Origin: Nostoc edaphicum CCNP1411
Lineage (GTDB): Bacteria; Cyanobacteriota; Cyanobacteriia; Cyanobacteriales; Nostocaceae
Reading direction: 5' to 3'
Assembly (NCBI RefSeq): GCF_014023275.1
Contig: NZ_CP054698.1
Coordinates: forward strand, 1,612,001-1,676,000
DNA length: 64,000 bases
Below, piece by piece: positions 36,119-44,641 of this stretch (position 1 is its first letter; every line of letters begins with the position of its first letter). Position numbers and translations under genes: made by a program. The notes beneath the pieces were generated by a model. It searched no databases, was not told the origin of the DNA, and saw only the letters and a list, made by a program, of their open reading frames with translations.

Positions 36119-37027
36119 ATGACGAGTCCTTTAGTAAGAATCGAATCACATCCCCAGTCAGCAAAACGATTGAGCGGTATTAATTATGAACAGTTTATGA
36201 CATTAGTTGTGTTGGCAGAACAACGACATAATCAGAAACAAACGGAAATTCAAAAAAACAAAGTTCGTCTTATTGCTCCTGGTGGTGGACGTAAATCAGA
36301 AATGTCTCCTAAAGAAGGGGTCTGTTTATGTCTAGTTTACCTTCGACAAAAACCAACTTTTGATATTTTGGGTTTGTTATTTGATATATCAAAAACTAAA
36401 GCGAATGATGCTTTTAATTATTGGGTGAAGATTTTGAGAGAGATATTACCAGCTTCTCAAATGGAAGAGGTAGAAAAAGATAGTCAGAAATATCAAGAAC
36501 TACGTAAAATTCTTTGTGAGCATGAATTGATTGTAGATAGTGCAGAACAAGCTATAGAGAGGCCTGTAGACTATCAAGAGCAAAAACAGCACTACTCTGG
36601 CAAGAAAAAAATGCATACCCTGAAAAACCAGTTTATTGTATTGCCCAATGGAGAAGATATTGTTGACATTTATATTGGAAATTTAGGAAAAACAAGCGAT
36701 ATTAATTTATTCCGAGAAACACAAGGTAAATTTGATTGTGAACAAAAATTTATTGGAGATAAAGCTTACATAGGAGAATCAACAATTACCACGCCTTACA
36801 AGAAACCGAGGAAGAAAGAAATTTCGGAATTACAAAAAAAAGAAAACCAGCAGTTATCGTCTAGAAGAATAGGCGTTGAACATTTAATAGGGAAAGTAAA
36901 AATATTTCGAGTCGCTAGTGAGAAATTTCGTTTAGCAAGGCACAAGTATAGCCAGGTAATTATGACCGTTTGTGGGTTAGTCAGGCTACGGCTTAATTGT
37001 TTACTTTCACTAGCTATTAATATTTAA
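36119..37027 (+). mobile_element. IS5-type transposase (DDE superfamily 4), apparently intact
   Basis: A 302-residue transposase. The N-terminal helix-turn-helix (HTH_Tnp_4-like, SPKEGVCLCLVYLRQKPTF then DISKTKANDAFNYW) is followed by a DDE domain with LIVDSAEQAIERP (first D), FIGDKAYIGE (second D) and RIGVEHLIGKVK (E). No frameshift is seen. Terminal inverted repeats are not obvious; only an 8-bp pair TAAAATTT (36069-36076) / AAATTTTA (37045-37052) brackets it. It lies immediately downstream of the ImmA/IrrE gene and marks the island as mobile or rearranged. Confidence 0.88.
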
Positions 37028-37314
37028 ATTTGTTGGTAGTAAATAAATTTTATCCTTACCAATATTTTTGCCCCTAAACTGATAATTTAGCCGTAATTTA
37101 TGCTCAAAGCCCTATTCTTTCGTATACCTAATCTAGCGATCGCACATTCCATTATAATCGCTGAAATCCATTTGCCGTATACATTTACCATTTTCGGATA
37201 AGTCTAATTTACTTGGGTAAAGCTGCGCCTATTCGGAAAAAATAAAGATTGAAATAAAATACGATCGCACCCCACACAGGACTAAACTAGAAAGTAAGAT
37301 GCTCAAAATAGCCT

Positions 37315-37902
37315 ATGAACGCTACGACAACCACTTTCCCTTCTACACTCAAATTGAAAATTGACTTGACTGATGAGCAATTTTTCCAAATGTGTCAGAA
37401 AAACCGCGATTATCGATTTGAGCGTACAGCATCAGGGGAAATATTAATTATGCCACCTACAGGTAGTGATACTGGCAACCGTAATTTTGATATGGTTGTT
37501 GAATTAGGAATCTGGAATAAACAGACTAAATTAGGCAAAGGTTTTGACTCTTCAACTGGTTTTACCCTACCCAATGGTGCAGAACGTTCTCCTGATGCTT
37601 CTTGGGTAAAAATTGAGCGTTGGAATGCTTTAACTCCAGAACAACAAGAAAAATTTGCCCCAATTTGTCCTGATTTTGTAGTAGAGTTGCGTTCTCGCAC
37701 TGATTCCTTGAAAGAATTGCAAGAGAAAATGCAAGAATATATCGAAAATGGCGTTCAATTAGGCTGGTTAATTGATAGGAAAAACAAGCGAGTAGAAATT
37801 TATCGTCCAGGTAAAGATGTAGAGGTATTAAACAATCCTGCTAGTTTATCAGGAGAGAATATACTACCTGGATTTGTGTTGGATTTACAGCAGATTATGT
37901 AG
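37315..37902 (+). CDS. Uma2 family (DUF820) PD-(D/E)XK endonuclease-like protein
   Basis: A 195-residue protein of a family very expanded in cyanobacteria. Typical elements: FERTASGEILIMPPTGSDTG, NGAERSPDASWV (metal-binding D), PDFVVELRSRTDSLKELQEK (E-x-R in place of the usual E-x-x/K strand) and WLIDRKNKRVEIYRPG. The fold is restriction-endonuclease-like, but the role of these proteins is unknown; they are often found in mobile regions. Its 3' end overlaps the convergent next gene by 8 bases. Confidence 0.92.
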   Translation: MNATTTTFPSTLKLKIDLTDEQFFQMCQKNRDYRFERTASGEILIMPPTGSDTGNRNFDMVVELGIWNKQTKLGKGFDSSTGFTLPNGAERSPDASWVKIERWNALTPEQQEKFAPICPDFVVELRSRTDSLKELQEKMQEYIENGVQLGWLIDRKNKRVEIYRPGKDVEVLNNPASLSGENILPGFVLDLQQIM

Positions 37903-39844
37903 CTTTATCGATTAGGATATACAATACATGGCGCATTTCAAAGCGACTTTGTTCCCAAAGTGGTAGCAGAGCTTCTTTCGCAGCATTTAATTGAGCTTGT
38001 GAAAAAGAGATTTTCCCATTTTCTATAATCCAAATAAATATTCGAGTTATTAAATCTGCATTGAAACTGTTCTCGTATTCACTATTATTTATTCTTGCTA
38101 CTTGTTCATCTAAGCAATCTATAGCATATTTAAAAGTCAAGTTTTTCCAGTCTTTGACATTGCTAGAATTTTCTTCTTGCGTGTTTTTCCACTCAACTTT
38201 ACGCAAATTTCCTATAATATAGTCTATGCCTGTTATGGAAGAATCCGTATTACGCACCAAATTTGTATAGGCTTGGTAATATGGTTTCAAGAGCGAAGCA
38301 GCAATATTTTCCACATATATATGTAGCCAAGATTGTATGTCGCGAAGATAAGGTGCTAAATTTATGATATTATCAATTTCTTGAATCAGCATACGATCGC
38401 TTGCGTAATTTGTTATTTTTGCTAGCAATTCAGCTTCAGATAGCTGAAACTTATCTGAGTAATAATTAATAACTTTTGGAATATATTTCTCTAATAACCA
38501 CTGTTTGGTATATCTAGCTGTCCAGGTTCCCCGTACCCCTATATCTTGCTGCCATAAAGTTAATTTACCTGTTTCAATAGATTGAAAATTAAGATTATTT
38601 AGTTCGTAGATTATATTAATTTGATTATTAGACAATAAAGATAAGTCTCTATCTAATTTGGGGAAGATAAATGTATGGTCGCGAATTCCTCGACTCACTC
38701 GAATTGATATACCTTCTCTATGGAATAAATGCCATTCTGACTTGCCTTTTGTATAATCAAATTCATTAGCAAACTGCTGCATTAACTCCCATAATTCTTG
38801 TCTTACAGAAAAAAGGATAAAACCTCGACTTACTGAAAAGTTTACGAATTCAAAATTCCATGTTTCTAAAGCATTTTCAAAATTTATTATTGAATTTTTA
38901 TATTCTTGGCAAACTTCATCAACACACAAACACAAGTCTGCTACTTCTAATTTCGACAAAATAACTGTTGTTTGACCTAAAATTACTTTAAAATTATTTT
39001 TATCTAATCGTTTCAAAAACCGACGACATTCCCAATCTACCTGGGTGTACAATCCAGTCATTAATTGACCCAAAATCTCTTGATGATTTAAGTTAATTTT
39101 TAAACCTCTAAAAAGAATACTGCTGAATTGTATTTCACAATTACCTTCTGCAAAAGCTTTGGGTAAATTACATGCGATCGCAACTTTTGGTTTCACAACA
39201 ACTAAGCGATAGCCTTCTCGCATTATGCAAGGCTCAAAATTACATTTTTCTAAAACATCCTGTAAATCTGGATGGCATCTGATAAACTTTTCTATTAAGT
39301 TATGTTTAGTATTTATTAGAAAATCTGTTGTATTTTTCTCAATATTTTTAACCACATGAAAGTTTAGTTTATTATAAAATCTTGAAGCGATATCCTTATT
39401 TTTAAGTGTATCTATATTTATATCAAATACTAATTCTTCCCTAGAGTAATGTAGACGTTTAAAAACCTTTATTATATATCCATTAGTGACAATAAAAAAT
39501 AGTGGGTTGCAATCATTACTATAAAATCTAGCTTTTTCAATAGCATTATTTAATTTAGTTTTATCTAGTTCTATTGCTTGAATAAAAATAAGTGATGTAT
39601 CTGTATTTTGCTCCTTAATATTATCTGTTGTAAAATAAATCTCAGCATTCTCATAATTTCTATCATAGTTTCCTGATTTATTTTTTGCCAAAGGGTATTC
39701 ACGATGACATTTGTCTGGATAACAGAGATGCTTAAACATTGGGAAAATAAACTTTTCTTTTATATCATCTTCGTTTTGTAAAATATGATGGTCAAAACCT
39801 TGTATCCATGTAATGAATTGTTTAATTGACTCTGGAATAGTCAT
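37895..39844 (-). CDS. Large AT-rich protein with a degenerate type I restriction-like N-terminus
   Basis: A 649-residue protein, not a recognised family. The first 150 residues follow the HsdR N-terminal pattern: DIKEKFIFPMFKHLCY, a basic stretch around HREYPLAK, LIFIQAIELDKTKLNNAIEKA and NPLFFIVTNGYIIKVFKRL. The position of the catalytic E-x-K strand reads IQAIE, so the nuclease is likely inactive. The remaining 480 residues are unassigned. They are rich in Asn, Ile, Phe and Cys, with helical blocks, and are the most AT-rich coding sequence in the window. The gene sits in the Argonaute island and looks horizontally acquired. It could be a defence or regulatory protein. Confidence 0.72.
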   Translation of the reverse strand: MTIPESIKQFITWIQGFDHHILQNEDDIKEKFIFPMFKHLCYPDKCHREYPLAKNKSGNYDRNYENAEIYFTTDNIKEQNTDTSLIFIQAIELDKTKLNNAIEKARFYSNDCNPLFFIVTNGYIIKVFKRLHYSREELVFDINIDTLKNKDIASRFYNKLNFHVVKNIEKNTTDFLINTKHNLIEKFIRCHPDLQDVLEKCNFEPCIMREGYRLVVVKPKVAIACNLPKAFAEGNCEIQFSSILFRGLKINLNHQEILGQLMTGLYTQVDWECRRFLKRLDKNNFKVILGQTTVILSKLEVADLCLCVDEVCQEYKNSIINFENALETWNFEFVNFSVSRGFILFSVRQELWELMQQFANEFDYTKGKSEWHLFHREGISIRVSRGIRDHTFIFPKLDRDLSLLSNNQINIIYELNNLNFQSIETGKLTLWQQDIGVRGTWTARYTKQWLLEKYIPKVINYYSDKFQLSEAELLAKITNYASDRMLIQEIDNIINLAPYLRDIQSWLHIYVENIAASLLKPYYQAYTNLVRNTDSSITGIDYIIGNLRKVEWKNTQEENSSNVKDWKNLTFKYAIDCLDEQVARINNSEYENSFNADLITRIFIWIIENGKISFSQAQLNAAKEALLPLWEQSRFEMRHVLYILIDKAT

Positions 39845-40104
39845 CAGATAATCTACCTGCTTGTATAAATTTGCTATGCCTTATTTTGTTCGTGTAACTA
39901 GCAATTTATCAAGTCAGTTTGGATAGTATAGTAATTGTAGATACTTTACTAAGTTTTGAAATACCAGATGTAGAAAAGTATTAGTATGAAAATCTAAATT
40001 ATAAATTTAAGGGACAGGCAAGACGCCCATCCCACAAAATTATCAAAATCATTCTGCAAATATGCAACGCCCTTTGTTTGCTATCAGAGGCGCGAACATC
40101 AACT

Positions 40105-40782
40105 TTAAACCAACGCCGCCACCTTCTCTAGCAAGCCTTGAAACAACCTCAAGCCATCATTACCCCCTAGCATTGCGTCTGACGCCCTTTCTGGGTGCGG
40201 CATCATCCCCAACACATTGCCCCGACGATCGCAAATCCCGGCAATATTGTTCAGCGAACCGTTGGGATTCTCCCCTTCATAACGAAACAAAACCTGCCCG
40301 TTATCTTCAATTTCTGCGAGAGTGGCTGCATCGGCGTAGAATCGCCCCTCTCCGTGGGCAATGGGTAAAGTAATAACTTCACCAGTGGTATAAGATTGAG
40401 TCCAAGGAAGATTAGTACGCTCAACTTTCAATGGGACGCGATCGCAGATAAAATGCAAATCACGATTTCTGGTTAACACTCCTGGCAAAAGTCCAGCTTC
40501 AGTTAATACCTGAAAACCATTGCAAATACCGAGGACAAACTTACCCTTTTGGGCGTGTTCAACAACCTGCTGCATCACGGGCGAAAAACGCGCGATCGCA
40601 CCACAACGCAAATAATCCCCGTAACTAAAGCCACCAGGGATAATCACGACATCCAAATCAGCAATATCTGTTTCTTGATGCCAAACCATGCGAGTTGGTT
40701 GTAAAAGCAAATCTCTAGTTACATAAGCAACATCGCGATCGCAATTAGAACCGGGAAAAACAATAACACCGAATTTAGTCAT
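40105..40782 (-). CDS. purQ: Phosphoribosylformylglycinamidine synthase, glutaminase subunit
   Basis: A 225-residue class I glutamine amidotransferase that delivers ammonia to PurL in purine synthesis. Catalytic motifs: VIIPGGFSYGDYLR, LGICNGFQVL with nucleophile C87, and the C-terminal MMPHPER holding the His-Glu pair. It works as a PurL-PurQ-PurS complex. purS lies upstream on the same strand, 181 bases away with repeat DNA between. purL is not in the window. Confidence 0.97.
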   Translation of the reverse strand: MTKFGVIVFPGSNCDRDVAYVTRDLLLQPTRMVWHQETDIADLDVVIIPGGFSYGDYLRCGAIARFSPVMQQVVEHAQKGKFVLGICNGFQVLTEAGLLPGVLTRNRDLHFICDRVPLKVERTNLPWTQSYTTGEVITLPIAHGEGRFYADAATLAEIEDNGQVLFRYEGENPNGSLNNIAGICDRRGNVLGMMPHPERASDAMLGGNDGLRLFQGLLEKVAALV

Positions 40783-40963
40783 TTGTCATTTGTCATTTGT
40801 CATTTGTCAATGGGAGCAGGGATTAGGGGTAGGGGAACAGGGGAAGCAGGGGGAGCAGGGGAGGCAGGGGGAGATGAGGGGACAAGGAGAATAACCATGC
40901 TCAATGCCCCATGCCCCATGCCCCATGTCCCATGCCCCATGCCCCATGCCCCATGCCCAATCT
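40783..40963. repeat. TTTGTCA, GGGAGCA and CCCCATG tandem repeats
   Basis: Heptamer TTTGTCA copies (40785-40808), a GGGGAGCAGG tract (40830-40880) and about eight CCCCATG copies (40905-40960) separate purS from purQ. Confidence 0.9.
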
Positions 40964-41242
40964 CTAAAAGACCCCAGTTTGAGTTTCGACCTCAATCAAA
41001 TCAAAGCGGTAATTTTCAATTACGGGATTTGATAACATTTGGTCACAAATGGTATCAAGGTCTTGACGTGCTTTCTTCTCATCACTTGAGGTGATGGTGA
41101 GTTCAATGTACTTGCCAATCCGCACCTGGTCAACGTTCTCGTATCCCAGTTGCTTAAGACCGGATTGTACAGCCACACCAGCGGGGTCTAAGACTGAAGG
41201 ACGAAGGGTCACGAAAATTTTGGCTAGATACTTGGTTTGCAC
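40964..41242 (-). CDS. purS: Phosphoribosylformylglycinamidine synthase subunit PurS
   Basis: A 92-residue small subunit that assembles PurQ with PurL. Family features: the N-terminal VTLRPSVLDPAGVAVQSGL, then RIGKYIEL, and the C-terminal MLSNPVIENYRFDLIE. Length is normal. It is the first gene of a two-gene minus-strand purine unit (purS, purQ), and is divergent from the Fur-family gene with a 144-base gap. No purine riboswitch is recognised upstream. Confidence 0.95.
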   Translation of the reverse strand: MQTKYLAKIFVTLRPSVLDPAGVAVQSGLKQLGYENVDQVRIGKYIELTITSSDEKKARQDLDTICDQMLSNPVIENYRFDLIEVETQTGVF

Positions 41243-41386
41243 GGGCTTTTTCTGAATGCTGCGATCGCTATACTATAACTTTCTGCTCCAACTGAGTGAA
41301 AATAAGATTACGAAGCGGTTAAAGTTAATTGATTAATTAGCCCATCTAACAGCTTCAACTACAGTGGCATATTTAAATAATTGTCT

Positions 41387-41791
41387 ATGAGAGCCATACG
41401 CACCCGCAGTCAAGAGCGTATTTTCAATCTACTGAAAACTATCAAAAAAGGCATTTCCGCCCAGGATATTTACGTAGAATTACGCAACACTAATCAGAGC
41501 ATGGGTTTAGCGACAGTTTACCGTTCCCTAGAAGCCTTAAAACTCGAAGGCATGGTACAAGTGCGGAATTTGGCTAACGGTGAAGCGCTCTACAGCCTAG
41601 CGCAGCAAGACAAACACCACCTTACTTGTTTGCAATGCGGTGTCTCAATTCCAATTAATCAATGCCCCGTTCATGACCTAGAAAACCAGTTAGAATCCAG
41701 CCACAAGTTTAAAGTTTTTTACCACACCCTGGAGTTTTTTGGGTTGTGCAGCCAATGCCAAGTAAACCAAGCTACTGAGATTAGTCAATAG
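41387..41791 (+). CDS. zur: Fur-family metalloregulator, probably Zur (FurB)
   Basis: A 134-residue repressor. The start is ATG 41387 (MRAIRTRSQERI); a TTG at 41381 also lies in frame. The winged-helix part contains SMGLATVYRSLEAL, the Fur recognition helix. The dimer domain has two structural zinc CxxC pairs, C81-x2-C84 and C121-x2-C124, and HKFKVFYHTLEFFGLC. It lacks the long N-terminus of FurA-type proteins and resembles cyanobacterial FurB, which acts as the zinc uptake regulator. No clear Zur box or zinc transporter gene is adjacent, so the subtype is a judgement. Confidence 0.85.
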   Translation: MRAIRTRSQERIFNLLKTIKKGISAQDIYVELRNTNQSMGLATVYRSLEALKLEGMVQVRNLANGEALYSLAQQDKHHLTCLQCGVSIPINQCPVHDLENQLESSHKFKVFYHTLEFFGLCSQCQVNQATEISQ

Positions 41792-41965
41792 TCATACCGA
41801 TTTTATGTGAGGTTGCACTTAATTTTCTCACAGACTAGAGCCAGTGACCATCAGAAAAAGCCTGCTTAGGCAGGCTCATGATGTGAATTTTCATAAATAA
41901 ATGGTGTATTTTCATTTTCTATAATGATTCAGAAGTGAATTGGCGTCAGCTTACTGTTGCTTTAT

Positions 41966-42535
41966 TCAAATAAAACTCAACCAGCTAAATACATCTGCAA
42001 CTGTTAATTGCCAATTTTCCAAAACACTCAAAACGGGTAAGATATCTTGCTGTTCTTTTAGTTCTGGTAATTTATTGGGTTCAAAAATCATGATTGACTC
42101 ATCAGCAGAATCGAGCAACCAACCTAACTTTGCTCCATTTTGAATAGAAAATGTAATTTTGCGGATAACTTGGTTGGGTGATTGTTCTGGTGAGAGAATT
42201 TCGATTATCCAATCCGGAGGAATCTCAAATTTATTTGTAATTTTTCCATTAGGAAGCAATGGAATTCTTTGCCATTCAAACACAGCAATATCTGGTACTA
42301 TTGAACGACCTTCAAATGTACAGCGCAATTCAGGAAAAGCATAAGCTAATTTTTGTAGTTTTGCAACTTGATTTATGGCAGAAGCTAATTCAATTTGTAA
42401 AGTACTGTGTTCTCCTTGGGGCATAGGTTTTTGGTATATTTTCCCGTTAAAATACTCGCTTGCTGGTTTTGTCTCTGGTAGTTTTAAGAACTCTTCTACA
42501 CTTGTTACTGTAGTTGGCTGAATAGATAATGTCAT
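41966..42535 (-). CDS. Uma2 family (DUF820) endonuclease-like protein
   Basis: A 189-residue paralogue of the family seen at 37315. Motifs: SEYFNGKIYQKPMPQGEHS, RSIVPDIAVFEW (D), PPDWIIEILSPEQSPNQVIRK with the E-x-x-S/P strand, and GAKLGWLLDSADESIMIFEP. The function of the family is unknown; the fold is restriction-endonuclease-like. It stands alone between zur and the stomatin gene. Confidence 0.92.
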   Translation of the reverse strand: MTLSIQPTTVTSVEEFLKLPETKPASEYFNGKIYQKPMPQGEHSTLQIELASAINQVAKLQKLAYAFPELRCTFEGRSIVPDIAVFEWQRIPLLPNGKITNKFEIPPDWIIEILSPEQSPNQVIRKITFSIQNGAKLGWLLDSADESIMIFEPNKLPELKEQQDILPVLSVLENWQLTVADVFSWLSFI

Positions 42536-42740
42536 AATTTACAACTTATCAAAACTTGATTATTTCATCATGAGAAGAATCAGACGGTAGTGTATAGCGA
42601 CAGCCCGTCATAGACATTGCATTCTTTTCACTAACCATTGTAATTTTATCAAATGGGCTATTTTAGCGAAGTTAACCTCTATGGGTAAATTCTGAGAAGA
42701 AATAGCTGAAAAATATTGTCAGTAGATAATTGTGATTGTC

Positions 42741-42767
42741 TCGTTCCCAGTCTGAGACTGGAAACGA
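42741..42767. repeat. Dispersed palindrome (TCGTTCCCAGTCT)
   Basis: 13-bp arms with one mismatch around a 1-base centre. A 15-bp match to the end of the foldback element at 15402-15641 follows at 42791-42805. The surrounding 280-base gap has no gene. Confidence 0.7.
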
Positions 42768-42817
42768 AGTTTGAAAAGGGTTTTAAACTGAAGTTGACAC
42801 CAATGCCACTTCTACTT

Positions 42818-43825
42818 CTAACTAGGGCGGTTATGTTCTAATCCTGGGATTTGTTTAGAAAACAACTCGTTAGAGTCAAGCTGACCATTTGAGATAACAG
42901 AACGCATACCCTCAAAAGCAGCAGGGATAGTACGCGGATCTATAAATAAAACCTTGCTGCTATCGCTTCTACCAATTGTTGCACCCATATCCAGATAGCC
43001 CAAGGCAAACAGAACTTCTACTGCTTTATTGGCATTAGGATTTGTCTGGAGCTTTTGGGCGATAATTTCTGCTGATTCTGCGATCGCTTGTGCTTTTAAA
43101 ACTTGCTGCTGACGTTCCGCTTGAGCTTTCAAAACGATCGCCTTTTGTTCAGCTTCCGCTTGCAGAACTGTTGATTTTTGCCGAGCTTCCGCATCCAATA
43201 TTTGCGCCTCTGCTTTACCTCTAGCACTATTGACAGCAGCTTCGCGTTCACCCTCAGAATTTAAAATTGCTGCCCGTTTGCGTCGTTCTGCCGACATTTG
43301 CAATTCCATCGATTCTCGCACCGCTTGCGATGGAACAATATCTCGCAGTTCTACCCGCGTCACTTTCACACCCCAAGGATCTGTGGCAATATCCAAATCT
43401 CTTAACAGAAGTTCATTGATTTGAGAACGAGCAGTAAAGGTTTCATCCAACTCTAGTTGTCCCATCTCGGAGCGAATTTGAGTCAGTACCATATTTACCA
43501 TTGCCGACTGGAGATTTTCTACCTTATACCAGGCTTTTTCCATATCCACAATGCGCCAATAGAACACTGCATCTACCTCAATACCAACGTTGTCGCGGGT
43601 GATGCATTTTTGGGGAGGAATATCTAAGACTTTTTCCCGAATGGTTTCTCTGTAAACGATTTTATCCAAAAAAGGAATTAAAAAATTCATTCCTGGTTCC
43701 AGCTTTTTGTTATAGCTGCCCAATCTTTCCACCAAAGCTTCATTACCCTGATTGATGACTTTTACAGACCCCGCTACAGCAGAACCACCAAGGGCTAAAA
43801 AGACTAGTAAAAAGAACTGTTCCAT
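42818..43825 (-). CDS. SPFH (stomatin/prohibitin) family membrane protein
   Basis: A 335-residue protein anchored by an N-terminal hydrophobic segment ([17 protein letters not shown]). The SPFH/band-7 domain spans about 20-190 ([43 protein letters not shown]). A long Ala/Glu/Gln-rich coiled coil (about 195-265) drives oligomerisation. It is a member of the slipin/QmcA group that forms membrane microdomain scaffolds. An NfeD-like gene lies upstream on the same strand; this pairing is typical of the family and suggests joint function. Confidence 0.93.
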   Translation of the reverse strand: MEQFFLLVFLALGGSAVAGSVKVINQGNEALVERLGSYNKKLEPGMNFLIPFLDKIVYRETIREKVLDIPPQKCITRDNVGIEVDAVFYWRIVDMEKAWYKVENLQSAMVNMVLTQIRSEMGQLELDETFTARSQINELLLRDLDIATDPWGVKVTRVELRDIVPSQAVRESMELQMSAERRKRAAILNSEGEREAAVNSARGKAEAQILDAEARQKSTVLQAEAEQKAIVLKAQAERQQQVLKAQAIAESAEIIAQKLQTNPNANKAVEVLFALGYLDMGATIGRSDSSKVLFIDPRTIPAAFEGMRSVISNGQLDSNELFSKQIPGLEHNRPS

Positions 43826-43974
43826 TATAAATCTCCTGATTTTTTAAGTATCAAATGTAACTCAAAAGTCAAAGAAGTGGGAGTGAGGGAGTTAGGAGTT
43901 AGGAGTGGGAGAGATGAGGAAGTAGAGATTAATTTCTTCCCCATGCCCAATGCCCCATGCCCCATTCCCAATAA

Positions 43975-44409
43975 CTAATGACTCAATAAATTTTCTGGTA
44001 TCACAATCAAAGTAGTACCTTCTCTCCTCACCACATAAACTCTTTGATGGGGTGCTACGGTAAATTTGTCATCGTCGCATCGTGCTTGCCAGGAATTTCC
44101 CTCATACAGCACCCGCCCTGTTTTCCCAGGTGGGATTTCTGTTAAGGTTTCGGCTATAACTGCATCCTGAATTTTTGACTGGCGTCGTCGTGGTTGCAAA
44201 AACCGACGAGAAAGCACGATTAGTAATGTGGAAAGTAATAGCCAAACTAAAACTTGCAACCATACATTTCCCAAACCCACTCCAGACAGCAGCGCCACCA
44301 CCAAAGCGCTAATTCCCATCATGAAAGCGACAAACGCCGATGGTAAAAACAGTTCTGTCAAACACAGAACTCCTCCTGCCAGAAGCCAGATTAAGGTAAA
44401 ACTTGGCAT
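43975..44409 (-). CDS. NfeD-like membrane protein
   Basis: A 144-residue protein with two or three hydrophobic segments (about 5-70) and a C-terminal OB-fold domain (PGKTGRVLYEGNSWQARC..., then RVYVVRREGTTLIVIP). This is the short NfeD form without the ClpP-type protease. NfeD proteins are partners of stomatin-like proteins, and the stomatin gene lies 150 bases downstream on the same strand, the gap being filled by short repeats (CCCCATG, GGAGTTA). Confidence 0.92.
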   Translation of the reverse strand: MPSFTLIWLLAGGVLCLTELFLPSAFVAFMMGISALVVALLSGVGLGNVWLQVLVWLLLSTLLIVLSRRFLQPRRRQSKIQDAVIAETLTEIPPGKTGRVLYEGNSWQARCDDDKFTVAPHQRVYVVRREGTTLIVIPENLLSH

Positions 44410-44641
44410 AGCGCCATCCTAGTGTCTACATTGACGTAAATGCATTTCTACGATTAGATACAGCCAGACTAAGTTATTTACAGCAAGCAAAACTTGGTAT
44501 TTATACCAATAATTTTGATTAATTTCAGTAACAAGGTGTAGCTAGCGGTACACAAATCCAGTCTATTCTAGCCTTCAAGTCATTGGCAGCTAAAATTAAT
44601 CGAAGTTAATGAGTTGATTGTTTTTTTAAATTTATACTTTT

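Noticed and set aside
40783..40963. CRISPR-like array of short repeats
   Set aside because: Units are 7 bp with no unique spacers; these are heptanucleotide tandem repeats, as at several other places in the window.
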